DNA of 64,000 nt from an uncultured Flavobacteriaceae bacterium (GCA_947502495.1 CANNAC010000012.1:1-64000); one strand, 5' to 3'. Shown: positions 1 through 9,177, counted from the stretch's first letter. A program made the numbers and translations. Notes: a model not told the origin generated them from the letters alone.

Positions 1-1752
1 ATACTTGCTAACGATTGGAATGCTGCTAACATATTAGCGCTGCAATCTTGTGGAACGGATGCTTGTGATACAGATGCGGTATTCGATGTAACTTCTGATT
101 ATGTATTTACAAACCTTGCTTCCACTTGTGGCGCTGGTGGTACAATCCTAGTTACATATACCGTAGCAGATGATTGTGGTAATGAAACAGTTCTTACTGC
201 AACACTTACGCTAGAAGATTCTATCGGTCCAGATCTTACAGCTTGTACTGTTGAAGATGAAACTATAGAATGTAACGGTACAGATAATGAAACCATTGCT
301 AACGATTGGAATGCAGCTAACATATTAGCGCTTCAATCTTGTGGAACGGATAGCTGTGATACAGATGCAGTATTTGATGTAACTTCTGATTATGTTTTCA
401 CCAACCTTAACTCTACTTGTGGAGCTGGTGGTACAATAACAGTTACTTATACCGTAGCAGATGATTGTGGTAATGAAACTATGCTTACCGCAATACTTAC
501 ACTTGAAGATTCTATTGGTCCGGACTTAACGTCTTGTACTGTTGTAGATGAAACTATTGAATGTAACGGTACAGATAATGAAACCATTGCTAACGATTGG
601 AATGCAGCTAACATATTAGCACTTCAATCTTGTGGAACAGATAGTTGTGATACAGATGCAGTATTCGATGTAACTTCAGATTATGTATTTACGAACCTTG
701 CTTCCACTTGTGGAGCTGGTGGTACAATCCTAGTTACCTATACAGTAGCAGATGATTGTGGTAATGAAACTATGCTTACCGCAATACTTACACTTGAAGA
801 TTCTATTGGTCCGGACTTAACGTCTTGTACTGTTGTTGATGAAACTATAGAATGTCACGGTACAGATAATGAAACCATTGCTAACGATTGGAATGCAGCT
901 AACATATTAGCACTGCAATCTTGTGGTACAGATAGCTGTGATACAGATGCTGTTTTTGATGTAACTTCAGATTATGTATTTACAAACCTTGACGCTACTT
1001 GTGGAGCTGGTGGTACTATCTTAGTTACGTATATCGTTTCTGATGATTGTGATAACGAAACCATTCTTACTGCAACACTTACTCTTGAAGATTCTATTGG
1101 TCCAGACTTAACGTCTTGTACTGTTGTTGATGAAACTATCGAGTGTAATGGAACAGATAACGAAACAATTGCTAACGACTGGAATGCTGCGAACATATTA
1201 GCACTTCAATCTTGTGGTACAGATAGCTGTGATACAGATGCTGTTTTTGATGTAACTTCAGATTACGTATTTACTAACCTTACTTCTACTTGTGGCGCTG
1301 GTGGTACAATTCTAGTTACGTATACGGTAGCAGATGATTGTAGTAATGAAACAATTCTTACTGCAACCCTTACGCTAGAAGATTCTATCGGTCCAGATCT
1401 TACAGCTTGTACTGTTGAAGATGAAACGATTGAATGTAACGGTACAGATAACGAAATACTTGCTAACGATTGGAATGCAGCTAACATATTAGCGCTCCAA
1501 TCTTGTGGAACGGATAGCTGTGATACAGATGCTGTATTTGATGTAACTACTGATTATGATTTTACTAATCTTGTAGCTGCTTGTGGTCTTACTGGTTCTA
1601 TAGAAGTTACTTATGTTGTAAAAGACGATTGTGATAATGCTACAATACTTACTGCTACACTTACTATAGTAGATAATACGGCTCCAGATGCAACTAATTG
1701 TGTAACCGATCAAACATTAGATTGCGATGGAGAAAACAATGAAGCAATTGCA
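1..1752 (+). repeat. Tandem 291-bp coding repeats
   Basis: The codon AAC of the NDWNAAN motif recurs at 10, 301, 592, 883, 1174 and 1465, exactly 291 bp apart. A degenerate unit follows 288 bp later at 1753. Neighbouring units share long identical stretches, for example from 481 and from 772. The array enters the window already in progress. Confidence 0.95.
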
Positions 1753-2556
1753 GACCAATGGAATGCTGACAACATTGCAGCTCTTGAAGCTTGTGTTACC
1801 GATGGTTGTGATTTAGACTTTACTGGTCAAATAACTTCAGATTATAACTTTGCTGATTTATCTTCTGCTCCTGGTTTAGGAGGAATCCTTGATGTTCAAT
1901 ATATTATTACAGATGATTGTGGTAATGAAACTGAAGTTTATGCGATGTTAACATTACAAAACAATTCTGTTTCTGCAACCGATGTTACTTTATGTGTTAC
2001 AGAAGAAACAGAGGCTCAGGTTTACGACTTATTTGATCTATTAAGTGGTTACTATGATGATAGTGGTACTTGGGAAGTTATTTCTGGGGATGCTATAATT
2101 ATTGATGGTCATTACTTCGATCCTTTAAGTATTACGCTAACTGGTGAAAATGTTGGTGTAGATATTGAATTTAGCTATACGGAAAACAATTCTGCTTGTC
2201 CAACTTATGTTGAAGCTTCTATTGAAATTCATAACAGATGTTTCGTATTGAACTGTGGTGAAGATGATGTTGAAATTTCTAACGCAGTAACTCCTAACGG
2301 AGATCAATACAATGAATTCTTTGAAGTTAGTGGTGTTGAACTTTGTAATTATGTAATAGATGTAAAAATATTTAACCGTTGGGGAGCATTAATTTATGAA
2401 TCTCATGATTATCAAAATAATTGGGCTGGTACTGCACACAACAATTCTGTTGGTGGCGCTAATACCGTTCCTGATGGTACATATTATTACATAGTAACTT
2501 TAAAAGAAAGTGGAATTGATCCTATAAATGGATATATCTACGTAGGAACCAAATAA
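1..2556 (+). CDS. HYR-like repeat surface adhesin with T9SS type B (CHU_C) sorting domain, 3' part
   Basis: The reading frame is open from base 1, so the gene starts upstream of the window; the ATG at 481 is only an internal methionine. The product is a secreted surface protein. It consists of tandem repeats of 97 residues (291 bp), each with about six cysteines (motifs SCGTDSC, TCGAGG, DDCGNE, ETIEC) and a 'TLEDSIGPDLT' strand resembling hyalin-type (HYR) repeats. Six near-identical units are followed by a more divergent one and an unlike segment. The last ~95 residues (CGEDD..., AVTPNGDQYNE, FNRWG, PDGTYYYI) are the gliding-motility-associated C-terminal domain that directs T9SS export. The stop lies 14 bp before a PorP/SprF gene, as in SprB-type adhesin operons. 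Repeat identity suggests recent expansion. Ligand unknown. Confidence 0.9.
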   Translation: MLANDWNAANILALQSCGTDACDTDAVFDVTSDYVFTNLASTCGAGGTILVTYTVADDCGNETVLTATLTLEDSIGPDLTACTVEDETIECNGTDNETIANDWNAANILALQSCGTDSCDTDAVFDVTSDYVFTNLNSTCGAGGTITVTYTVADDCGNETMLTAILTLEDSIGPDLTSCTVVDETIECNGTDNETIANDWNAANILALQSCGTDSCDTDAVFDVTSDYVFTNLASTCGAGGTILVTYTVADDCGNETMLTAILTLEDSIGPDLTSCTVVDETIECHGTDNETIANDWNAANILALQSCGTDSCDTDAVFDVTSDYVFTNLDATCGAGGTILVTYIVSDDCDNETILTATLTLEDSIGPDLTSCTVVDETIECNGTDNETIANDWNAANILALQSCGTDSCDTDAVFDVTSDYVFTNLTSTCGAGGTILVTYTVADDCSNETILTATLTLEDSIGPDLTACTVEDETIECNGTDNEILANDWNAANILALQSCGTDSCDTDAVFDVTTDYDFTNLVAACGLTGSIEVTYVVKDDCDNATILTATLTIVDNTAPDATNCVTDQTLDCDGENNEAIADQWNADNIAALEACVTDGCDLDFTGQITSDYNFADLSSAPGLGGILDVQYIITDDCGNETEVYAMLTLQNNSVSATDVTLCVTEETEAQVYDLFDLLSGYYDDSGTWEVISGDAIIIDGHYFDPLSITLTGENVGVDIEFSYTENNSACPTYVEASIEIHNRCFVLNCGEDDVEISNAVTPNGDQYNEFFEVSGVELCNYVIDVKIFNRWGALIYESHDYQNNWAGTAHNNSVGGANTVPDGTYYYIVTLKESGIDPINGYIYVGTK

Positions 2557-2570
2557 AAATATTAACCTAT

Positions 2571-3503
2571 ATGAAACTTATAAAAAACTATATTGTTGCA
2601 TTTGCGTTATTAAGCTGTACTGTTGGATTTACGCAACAATTACCACAGTTTACACAATACATGTATAATACAATATCCATCAATCCTGCCTATGCAGGAA
2701 GTAGAGAAACATTTAGTGCAGTCGGCCTTCATAGAAGTCAATGGGTTGGCTTTAAAGGAGGACCAATTACGCAAACACTTTCTCTGCATACACCACTTAG
2801 AAATGAAAAAATCGGAGTTGGTTTATCTTTAATAAATGATAAACTAGGTTATCAAGACTTCTCCTATATTTATGGTGATTTTTCATATACCATTAATACT
2901 GGTGAAAAAACAAAATTAGCATTCGGACTAAAAGCTGGGTTTACCCAATATAGTCTTAGTGCAACGTTAAGAGGGGACGAACCTGATGACCCTTCCATTT
3001 ATGGTGTTGAAAATAGATGGAGTCCAAACATTGGTGTTGGTTTCTTTTGGCATACGCAAAAATGGTACTTAGGTCTATCTGCTCCTAGAATTCTAAATAC
3101 CGATTATAACAAAGAAGGAAATTCTAGTGGCGTGCAATATGAAGCACTAGAAAGAATCAGTTATTATTTTACTGGAGGTTATGTATTCACTTTAAGTGAT
3201 AATACCAAATTCAAACCAGCTGCTTTAATAAAAGCGACTAATGGTGCTCCTCTCTCTTATGATCTAACTGCTAACTTTTTGTTTTATGAAAAACTTTGGC
3301 TAGGTGCATCTTATAGAATTAACAATTTCACTTCTGCATTTGGTGCATTGGCAGATTTTCAAATTTCTAAAGAAATACGAATTGGTTATACCTACGAGTA
3401 TCCTTTATCCGATATCAACCAATATACTGGTGGAACACACGAGGTTTTATTAATGTTCGAAGTATTTAAAGTGAAACGTATTAAATCCCCTAGATATTTC
3501 TAA
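2571..3503 (+). CDS. Type IX secretion system membrane protein, PorP/SprF family
   Basis: This 310-residue outer-membrane protein has an N-terminal signal peptide (residues 1-21, ending ...GFTQQ). The family start 'LPQFTQYMYNTISINPAYAGSR' features is followed by alternating beta strands and ends in an aromatic terminal strand. PorP/SprF proteins are partners for export or surface attachment of a specific type B cargo, usually the adhesin encoded immediately upstream. Here the gap to that adhesin is 14 bp, so the two are almost certainly co-transcribed. Many flavobacterial genomes carry several SprF paralogues, so the symbol sprF itself is not assigned. Confidence 0.9.
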   Translation: MKLIKNYIVAFALLSCTVGFTQQLPQFTQYMYNTISINPAYAGSRETFSAVGLHRSQWVGFKGGPITQTLSLHTPLRNEKIGVGLSLINDKLGYQDFSYIYGDFSYTINTGEKTKLAFGLKAGFTQYSLSATLRGDEPDDPSIYGVENRWSPNIGVGFFWHTQKWYLGLSAPRILNTDYNKEGNSSGVQYEALERISYYFTGGYVFTLSDNTKFKPAALIKATNGAPLSYDLTANFLFYEKLWLGASYRINNFTSAFGALADFQISKEIRIGYTYEYPLSDINQYTGGTHEVLLMFEVFKVKRIKSPRYF

Positions 3504-3581
3504 AATAGATATTCAGATAAACACGTATAATTTTATTATATGTTCATTCCTTCTGAAAGTTAATAAGAAAATAAGATACAG

Positions 3582-5516
3582 ATGAAAACAAAAGTTATAT
3601 TAATACTATTAGTTCTTTGCAATACCATGCTATTTGCACAGGTAAAAGTTGCGGACAACTATTTTAGAGACTATGCGTATATCAAAGCTAGTGAGTTATA
3701 TGAATCTGCTGTAAAAAAAGGAGATAGTAGCGAGCATGTTTTAACACGACTTGGAGATTGTTATTATAACAATTCTAATTCGGAAAAAGCAGCCATGTGG
3801 TATGGAAAAGCTGTAAATAAATACGAAAAAATAAATCCGGAATTTATTTACAAATACATACAATCTCTAAGAAGTTTAGGTGAATATGAAAATGCAAACA
3901 CTTGGATAACTAAATTTAAAGAACTACAAACAAGCGATAAAAGAGCCGAAGATTTTGAAATCATGGATCTTGCTAAATACAAAGAACTCTCTTCTACTGA
4001 AGGGAAATATGTTAAATTTTCTGCTCTAGGAATAAATACCGAATTCTCCGAATTTGGAGGATATGTGCATGACGGTAACTTTTATTACGCTTCTACTAAA
4101 GTTACAGGCGAAGGTGGTAGTGGTAAAATTTACAAATGGAACGAAGAACCATATTTAGATATTTTTTCAGGAACCATGGAGTATGGAAATGAAGAAGTAA
4201 CTATTGAAGACATTAAAGCACTTTCTGAAGAAGTAAATTCTGAATTTCATGAAGCTACCGTTGCCATTACAAATGATGGTGCAACGATGTATTTTACAAG
4301 AGATAATATTAACAACCGTAAAAAGATTTCTTACGATGATGAAGGTACCTCTTATTTAAAAATATATAAAGCGACAAAATCAGGTGAAAAATGGGGTAAT
4401 ATTGTAGAACTTCCTTTTAATGACAAGGTCTACTCTACTGGTCATCCTGCTTTAAGCGCAGATAACAAAACCTTATATTTTGTTTCCGATCGAGAAGGTG
4501 GTTTAGGAAGTACAGATATCTATAGTGTAGAAATAAAAGGATCTGGAGCTTATGGTACACCGGAAAACTTAGGCGAAAAAATTAATACGCCAGGTAGAGA
4601 AATGTTTCCTTATGTTGCTAAAGACAGCACTTTCTACTTTTCATCAGACGGACATATAAGTTTAGGTCTATTAGATATTTTTAAATCTAATATGATTCAA
4701 GTTACAGACAAAGATTCTATCACAGAACCACAAAATTTAGGAGCGCCTTTTAATAGTCGATTCGATGATTTCGCATTCTTTATAGATTCCGATAAAGATA
4801 GAGGTTTTCTATCCTCTAACAGAGAAGAAGGAAGTGGTAGCGATGATATTTACCAATTTGGTTCTTACCAATGTAAACAAGTCATTAAAGGTGTCGTTAG
4901 AGACCAAATTACGCTATTACCAATTCCGGAAGCGAAAGTGAAACTTTTAGACGAAACCGGAAAAGAGCTTGAAGAAATAATGTCGGATGAAAATGGAGCA
5001 TATGAATTTGAAGTAGAATGCGAAAAGAAATACACCGTTATTGGTAGTAAATTAGATTATAGAGAAGACATACAAGAAGTGCAAACTACAGATGTTCCAG
5101 AAGAAGAACAAGTGCAAGATTTACTATTAACGCCATTTATTGTTAATAACGAAATTGTAATTAATCCTATTTTCTTCGATTACGACAAATCTAACATTAG
5201 ACCAGATGCCGCTTACGAGTTAGAGAACATTGTAACCGTAATGAAGAATCACCCAAAAATGCACATTAAAATTGAAGCACATACCGATAGTCGTGGTAAA
5301 GATGAGTATAATATGAAACTATCCGATAGACGTGCTAAATCTACTAGAGATTATATTATCTCTAGAGGAATTACTTCCGATAGAATTGAAAGTGCCATTG
5401 GTTATGGAGAATCGCAATTGGTAAATAGATGTGACAATGCACATAGAAAAATTTGTTCGGAAGAAGAACATCAAGAAAACCGTAGATCTAAATTCATTAT
5501 TACTAACGAATATTAA
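3582..5516 (+). CDS. OmpA-family protein with TPR and PD40 propeller repeats (PorE-like)
   Basis: The 644-residue envelope protein has a signal peptide (1-20, ...LFAQ) and a TPR-like helical region (about 25-130). Next come PD40/WD40-like propeller repeats (about 190-430, e.g. LYFVSDREGGLGSTDIY), a carboxypeptidase-regulatory-like beta domain (about 435-510) and a C-terminal OmpA peptidoglycan-binding domain (about 525-644, FFDYDKSNIRPDA, AHTDSRG, LSDRRA). Domain order matches the T9SS protein PorE and the OmpA-like proteins found behind adhesin-SprF pairs. It probably anchors the adhesin complex to peptidoglycan. It is third in the operon, 78 bp after the SprF gene, and is followed by a strong terminator. 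Confidence 0.88.
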   Translation: MKTKVILILLVLCNTMLFAQVKVADNYFRDYAYIKASELYESAVKKGDSSEHVLTRLGDCYYNNSNSEKAAMWYGKAVNKYEKINPEFIYKYIQSLRSLGEYENANTWITKFKELQTSDKRAEDFEIMDLAKYKELSSTEGKYVKFSALGINTEFSEFGGYVHDGNFYYASTKVTGEGGSGKIYKWNEEPYLDIFSGTMEYGNEEVTIEDIKALSEEVNSEFHEATVAITNDGATMYFTRDNINNRKKISYDDEGTSYLKIYKATKSGEKWGNIVELPFNDKVYSTGHPALSADNKTLYFVSDREGGLGSTDIYSVEIKGSGAYGTPENLGEKINTPGREMFPYVAKDSTFYFSSDGHISLGLLDIFKSNMIQVTDKDSITEPQNLGAPFNSRFDDFAFFIDSDKDRGFLSSNREEGSGSDDIYQFGSYQCKQVIKGVVRDQITLLPIPEAKVKLLDETGKELEEIMSDENGAYEFEVECEKKYTVIGSKLDYREDIQEVQTTDVPEEEQVQDLLLTPFIVNNEIVINPIFFDYDKSNIRPDAAYELENIVTVMKNHPKMHIKIEAHTDSRGKDEYNMKLSDRRAKSTRDYIISRGITSDRIESAIGYGESQLVNRCDNAHRKICSEEEHQENRRSKFIITNEY

Positions 5517-5576
5517 TATAGTATAAGATGTTACTTTATGTTTATATAAAGCGTTCCTAACAACATCCTATACTTC

Positions 5577-5604
5577 AAAAAGCCACTCTATATAGAGTGG
5601 CTTT
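5577..5604 (+). terminator. Rho-independent terminator of adhesin-SprF-OmpA operon
   Basis: A perfect 28-nt palindrome, AAAAGCCACTCTAT followed by ATAGAGTGGCTTTT, lies 61 bp after the OmpA-family stop codon. It has A/T runs on both sides and could work in either direction. Confidence 0.85.
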
Positions 5605-5866
5605 TCATTTATAACAAACTAAAATATTTTAAAATGTAAACCAAGACACATTGCATTATCTTAAATAGAAATACAACTTAATCTTTTTAATAATACATCA
5701 TCCTCTAGAATTCGTTTAAAGAGATATTCCTCACAAAAAACGACGCTCCTAAAGTGTTATTTACGACAAAACTATTCCATAAATAGAAATACAAATAGTT
5801 TTGTAAACCAGGAAATCAACTACCAGTATTCATTTAAAAAGGGAAATACATGCTACTATTGCGCAC
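5605..5866. repeat. Intergenic region with inverted and direct repeats, no gene
   Basis: No convincing ORF lies between the two terminators. The 15-mer TAAATAGAAATACAA occurs at 5662-5676 and again at 5780-5794. An 11-bp perfect inverted repeat, ACAAAACTATT (5766-5776) and AATAGTTTTGT (5794-5804), encloses the second copy. It could be a small RNA or a decayed repeat; nothing here shows function. Confidence 0.5.
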
Positions 5867-5898
5867 AAAAAAACCACTCTATTTGAGTGGTTTTTTTT
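5867..5898 (-). terminator. Terminator of CAP-domain lipoprotein gene
   Basis: The stem is CCACTC (5874-5879) and GAGTGG (5885-5890), extended by A and T runs of at least seven, 18 bp beyond the minus-strand stop at 5916. Its core resembles the neighbouring terminator at 5577-5604. Confidence 0.8.
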
Positions 5899-5915
5899 AT
5901 AAGAAAATTCTTAAT

Positions 5916-6410
5916 TTATTTCTTTACAAATATATTCGTAAAATACCAATACCCATTTTCATCTTGCTCTGCAGAAATATCAAAGTGTGTATAATCTCCT
6001 ACTATCGCTCCTCTATGGCTTTCACTATTTACCCATGCATTAACCACAGAAGCAGGACTACTATAGCCATAAGCCACATTCTCTGAAACTCTACTTGCTC
6101 CCGCATACTGTCTTAAAAAAGCACTTCTTTCCGAAAAATTATCATGAGAGATATTACTAACTTCTGCCATATAACCCGAATGTACAAAGGCTTGCGATTT
6201 AATTAAATCTAAAGACTCCAAAGTACCTAAACCTTCATTTATTCTATATTCGTTTAAAAGTTCTAGAATAACAGTTTCAATAACTTTAGTCTCTGGTACA
6301 ACATATTCGCTGTTTACGCTTGGTGCTTCATGATCATTATTCTCTGTAGAACACGAAAACGTGCTAAACAAGATGGTTAACGCCATAAGCCATAAAGTAG
6401 GTTTTTTCAT
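5916..6410 (-). CDS. CAP-domain (SCP/PR-1, YkwD-like) lipoprotein
   Basis: The 164-residue exported lipoprotein has a signal peptide with lipobox ending at Cys20 (FSTFSC), a short linker, then a CAP domain from about residue 45. CAP hallmarks are LLNEYRINEGLGTL, SHDNFSER, SENVAYG, VNAWVNSESHRG and a final beta strand YWYFTNIF. The putative cavity residues (His in SHDNF, Glu in SENVA, His in SHRG) are present. Bacterial CAP proteins are secreted, and their activity is mostly unknown. The gene stands alone and has its own terminator. Confidence 0.9.
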   Translation of the reverse strand: MKKPTLWLMALTILFSTFSCSTENNDHEAPSVNSEYVVPETKVIETVILELLNEYRINEGLGTLESLDLIKSQAFVHSGYMAEVSNISHDNFSERSAFLRQYAGASRVSENVAYGYSSPASVVNAWVNSESHRGAIVGDYTHFDISAEQDENGYWYFTNIFVKK

Positions 6411-6496
6411 GGTTAAGGTTCTTTAGATTTGGGATGATAAAGATACAAATCAAGTCTAAAGATAATGTTAACAAAATGTTAAAATCGTTAAAACAC

Positions 6497-6540
6497 ATGT
6501 ATTTCGTCGATTTAAAATACAGATAATCGATGAAATACAT
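6497..6540. promoter_or_regulatory. 16-bp inverted repeat between pdxH and the CAP gene
   Basis: Left arm ATGTATTTCGTCGATT (6497-6512) pairs with AATCGATGAAATACAT (6525-6540) with one G-T wobble, around a 12-nt loop. It lies after the pdxH stop and upstream of the CAP gene. There is no T run directly after it, so it may be an operator or an mRNA 3' stabilising hairpin rather than a classical terminator. Confidence 0.6.
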
Positions 6541-6575
6541 TTTTCGAGTCCATTTTAACGCATTTCAACCATAAT

Positions 6576-7223
6576 TTAAGGAGATAATCGATTTTTAACC
6601 CAGAAGTATTCTTTATCCAGCGTATAACGTATTCTATCATGCAATCTATTTGCTCTTCCTTGCCAAAATTCCATCTCCACAGGTTTAACAATATAACCTC
6701 CCCAAAATTCCGGACGTTCTATTTCTTTTCCTTCAAAATCCTGTTCTAATGCTTTTAATTTAAGCTCCAGCGTTTCCCTACTGTTTAGTATTTCACTTTG
6801 GTTAGATACTAATGCGCCCAATTGGCTTCCTCTTGGTCTAGATTCAAAGTAACCATCACTTAAATTAGCCGCAATTTTTTCAACTTTTCCTTTAATAATA
6901 ACTTGTCGTTCTGCAGCTTGCCAAAAAAAAGAAATACAAACATTTGGGTTATTGGCGATTGCTCTTCCTTTTTCACTAGTATAGTTGGTATAAAAAATAA
7001 AACCTTCGTAGGTATATTTTTTTAATAGCACTACTCTATTCCTCGGGTATGTATCTAAACCAATCGTAGATAATGTCATGGCATTCGTTTCATCTTCCGG
7101 AAAATGTGTATCTACTTCATGAAACCATTTTTGAAATAACTCTAAAGGGTTTTCTGGAGTGTCTTCTAATAAAAGAGCACCTTTTTCGTAAGATTTTCTA
7201 TAATTTCCTAGGTCTTTTTCCAT
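6576..7223 (-). CDS. pdxH: Pyridoxamine 5'-phosphate oxidase
   Basis: The 215-residue, FMN-dependent cytosolic enzyme oxidises pyridoxamine/pyridoxine 5'-phosphate to pyridoxal 5'-phosphate, the last step of vitamin B6 synthesis and salvage. The sequence shows the typical N-terminus (LGNYRKSYEKGAL), the FMN-binding strand NRVVLLKKY, FYTNYTSEKGRAI, FFWQAAERQVIIKG, and the C-terminal signature EFWQGRANRLHDR with RLSP at the end. Length and ends match the family. Neighbours are unrelated single genes. Confidence 0.97.
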   Translation of the reverse strand: MEKDLGNYRKSYEKGALLLEDTPENPLELFQKWFHEVDTHFPEDETNAMTLSTIGLDTYPRNRVVLLKKYTYEGFIFYTNYTSEKGRAIANNPNVCISFFWQAAERQVIIKGKVEKIAANLSDGYFESRPRGSQLGALVSNQSEILNSRETLELKLKALEQDFEGKEIERPEFWGGYIVKPVEMEFWQGRANRLHDRIRYTLDKEYFWVKNRLSP

Positions 7224-7290
7224 ACCTGCAATTTACACGTTTTTTAAATAATGTATAAACCATTTTTGTAACTTTATAAAAATTGTATTC

Positions 7291-7719
7291 ATGAAATTTA
7301 CTTGTACTATAGATATTAATGCGCCCAGAGATAAAGTAGTATCTACTTTTTTAAACCCTAACAAACAACACCATTTTCAAGATGGTTTTATACGGAAGGA
7401 GTTATTAAGCGGAAGGATTAATGAAGTAGGCACAAAGTCTAAACTTATTTATAAAAAACTCGAGTTAATAGAAACCATACAACTAAATAATCTTCCAGAT
7501 GCATTTAAAGGTTCGTATGAACATAAGCATACCACCAATACTATGTATGTTACTTTCACTTCTATAAATGCGGAAACTACGCGTTACGCTTCAGAAATAG
7601 ATTATATAAAATTAAATGGTTTTATAATAAAAATGATGATGAAATTATTTCCGGGAATGTTTAGAAAACAAGTAGATAAGTGGATGCGTCAATTTAAAAT
7701 TTATATAGAGAACGAATAG
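7291..7719 (+). CDS. SRPBCC-family protein (START/polyketide-cyclase-like fold)
   Basis: A 142-residue cytosolic protein beginning 'MKFTCTIDINAPRDKVV', the usual first strand and helix of the SRPBCC fold, and ending in a long C-terminal helix (MMMKLFPGMFRKQVDKWMRQF). These proteins bind hydrophobic ligands in a helix-grip cavity. No catalytic residues or partner gene indicate a specific role. It is transcribed divergently from pdxH across a 67-bp gap. Confidence 0.75.
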   Translation: MKFTCTIDINAPRDKVVSTFLNPNKQHHFQDGFIRKELLSGRINEVGTKSKLIYKKLELIETIQLNNLPDAFKGSYEHKHTTNTMYVTFTSINAETTRYASEIDYIKLNGFIIKMMMKLFPGMFRKQVDKWMRQFKIYIENE

Positions 7720-7772
7720 GATTTGTATTGTAAAACAAATTATGTAATTTGGCAATCCCTAAAATAATTTTA

Positions 7773-8195
7773 ATGCTATTTGAAAACTCCTCTATAAGTA
7801 AAAAACATACTTATACTAAAAAAACACTTGATTTTGGTACCTTTTATTTCTCTGAAAAATTTGTGGTTTCTGAAATGAATGATGGCATTCACTTGTCTTG
7901 GAATAAAATTTCTCAAATTATTGAAATAGTACAAGCTCATTATGGAGAAGATTGCAGAGTAGGTTATATCTCTAATAAGATAAACTCTTATTCTTTTGAA
8001 CCAAACCATTGGGCTCTATTTTTTGAAAACTATGATTTTGTTATCGCTAGTGTATCTGTTTATTATTCCGAACTAAGCTATAATAATGCTACTTTAGAAA
8101 AAATATTTTCTAAAAAAAGTCTCAAACGTTCCGATTCTATTGAAGAGGCAATTTCTTGGATATTAAATTTAGAAGAGTTTAAAAAAGTATACTAA
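7773..8195 (+). CDS. Conserved flavobacterial protein of unknown function, possibly STAS-like
   Basis: A soluble protein of about 140 residues with no signal peptide. I prefer the ATG at 7773 (MLFENSS...) over the in-frame TTG at 7749 because the extra residues add nothing recognisable. Features include LDFGTFYFSEKFVVSEMNDG, GYISNKINSYS and a C-terminal helix (SIEEAISWIL). The alternating strand/helix pattern resembles small STAS/SEC14-like proteins of Bacteroidota, but that is a weak impression. Its stop overlaps the convergent RNase Z stop by 4 bp. Confidence 0.6.
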   Translation: MLFENSSISKKHTYTKKTLDFGTFYFSEKFVVSEMNDGIHLSWNKISQIIEIVQAHYGEDCRVGYISNKINSYSFEPNHWALFFENYDFVIASVSVYYSELSYNNATLEKIFSKKSLKRSDSIEEAISWILNLEEFKKVY

Positions 8196-9097
8196 AAATC
8201 AAAGCGTTTTCCGTCTTCTGCAAGTTCAACATTTTTAAAAATAGTATTTGCTTCTTCTTTAAATTCTTTTAAACCATCATATCTCGTAGAATAATGGCCT
8301 AGAATTAAGGTTCCAACATTTGCTTTTTGTGCTATCGTTGCAGCCTGTTTTGCAGTACTATGTTTGGTAGGAGCAGCAAGATTTTCATTTTTTTCTAAAA
8401 AGGTAGATTCGTGATAAAGTACGTCTACGTCTTTAATTATGGGGATTATGGCTTCCGAATATGCCGTATCGCTGCAAAAGGCATAGCTTTTAGGTTTGTT
8501 TGCAGGTTGGGTTACTTTCTTATTATCGATTAAAATACCATCTTCATTTTCCACATCATAGCCTTGCTTTAACTTTCTGTAATAGGCGACATTAATGTTC
8601 GCTTCTTCCACTTTATTTATATCTAACTTTCGTTCTCCTTCCTTTTCTTTAAATAGAAAACCATTGGTATATATTCTATGGTCTAGCGGAATAGTATGTA
8701 CTTCTACCGTATCATCTTCAAAAATAATTTCAGAAGTTTTAGCATTCAATTCATGAAAGATAAGTTGGTAATTAGTCCAAGATTTTGAAACTTTCATTTG
8801 AAGGGTAATAATTTCCTTCAAACCTTTTGGCGCATGAATGTGTAACTCTGTTTCGCGAGTGAGTAGTCGAAATGTAGAAATAAGACCAACTAACCCAAAA
8901 AAATGATCGCCGTGCAAATGAGAAATAAAGATATGCTTAATTCTATTAAACTTAATTTTATGTCTACGCAATTGCACTTGGGTACCTTCTCCACAATCTA
9001 TTAAAAACATGTGATTGTTTATTTCTAGTACTTGCGCTGTAGGATTGGTATTCACTCTTGGAGTTGCGCTATAACAGCCTAAAATGCGTAATTTCAT
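8192..9097 (-). CDS. rnz: Ribonuclease Z
   Basis: A 301-residue metallo-beta-lactamase-fold endoribonuclease that removes 3' trailers from tRNA precursors. The zinc motif is HLHGDH (residues 60-65), preceded by IDCGEGTQ, with later ligands in FCSDTAYSE, LYHESTF and GHYSTRY. I chose the ATG at 9097 (MKLRILGCYSATPR) because homologues start this way; an in-frame ATG at 9127 would add ten residues with no family match. Last gene of the pyrR-pyrB-STAS-like run, 80 bp after its neighbour. Confidence 0.93.
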   Translation of the reverse strand: MKLRILGCYSATPRVNTNPTAQVLEINNHMFLIDCGEGTQVQLRRHKIKFNRIKHIFISHLHGDHFFGLVGLISTFRLLTRETELHIHAPKGLKEIITLQMKVSKSWTNYQLIFHELNAKTSEIIFEDDTVEVHTIPLDHRIYTNGFLFKEKEGERKLDINKVEEANINVAYYRKLKQGYDVENEDGILIDNKKVTQPANKPKSYAFCSDTAYSEAIIPIIKDVDVLYHESTFLEKNENLAAPTKHSTAKQAATIAQKANVGTLILGHYSTRYDGLKEFKEEANTIFKNVELAEDGKRFDF

Positions 9098-9177
9098 ATG
9101 ATGTTGCAAAGTGGTTTTGTCGTGCACTAGAGTTTCCCTACTACTTTACAACAAACAAATCGATACTTTATTTTTTT

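Noticed and set aside
99-1713. Minus-strand 74-codon open frames recurring across the adhesin repeats
   Set aside because: They recur with the 291-bp repeat period and arise from codon composition of the sense strand; no start signals or protein-like features.
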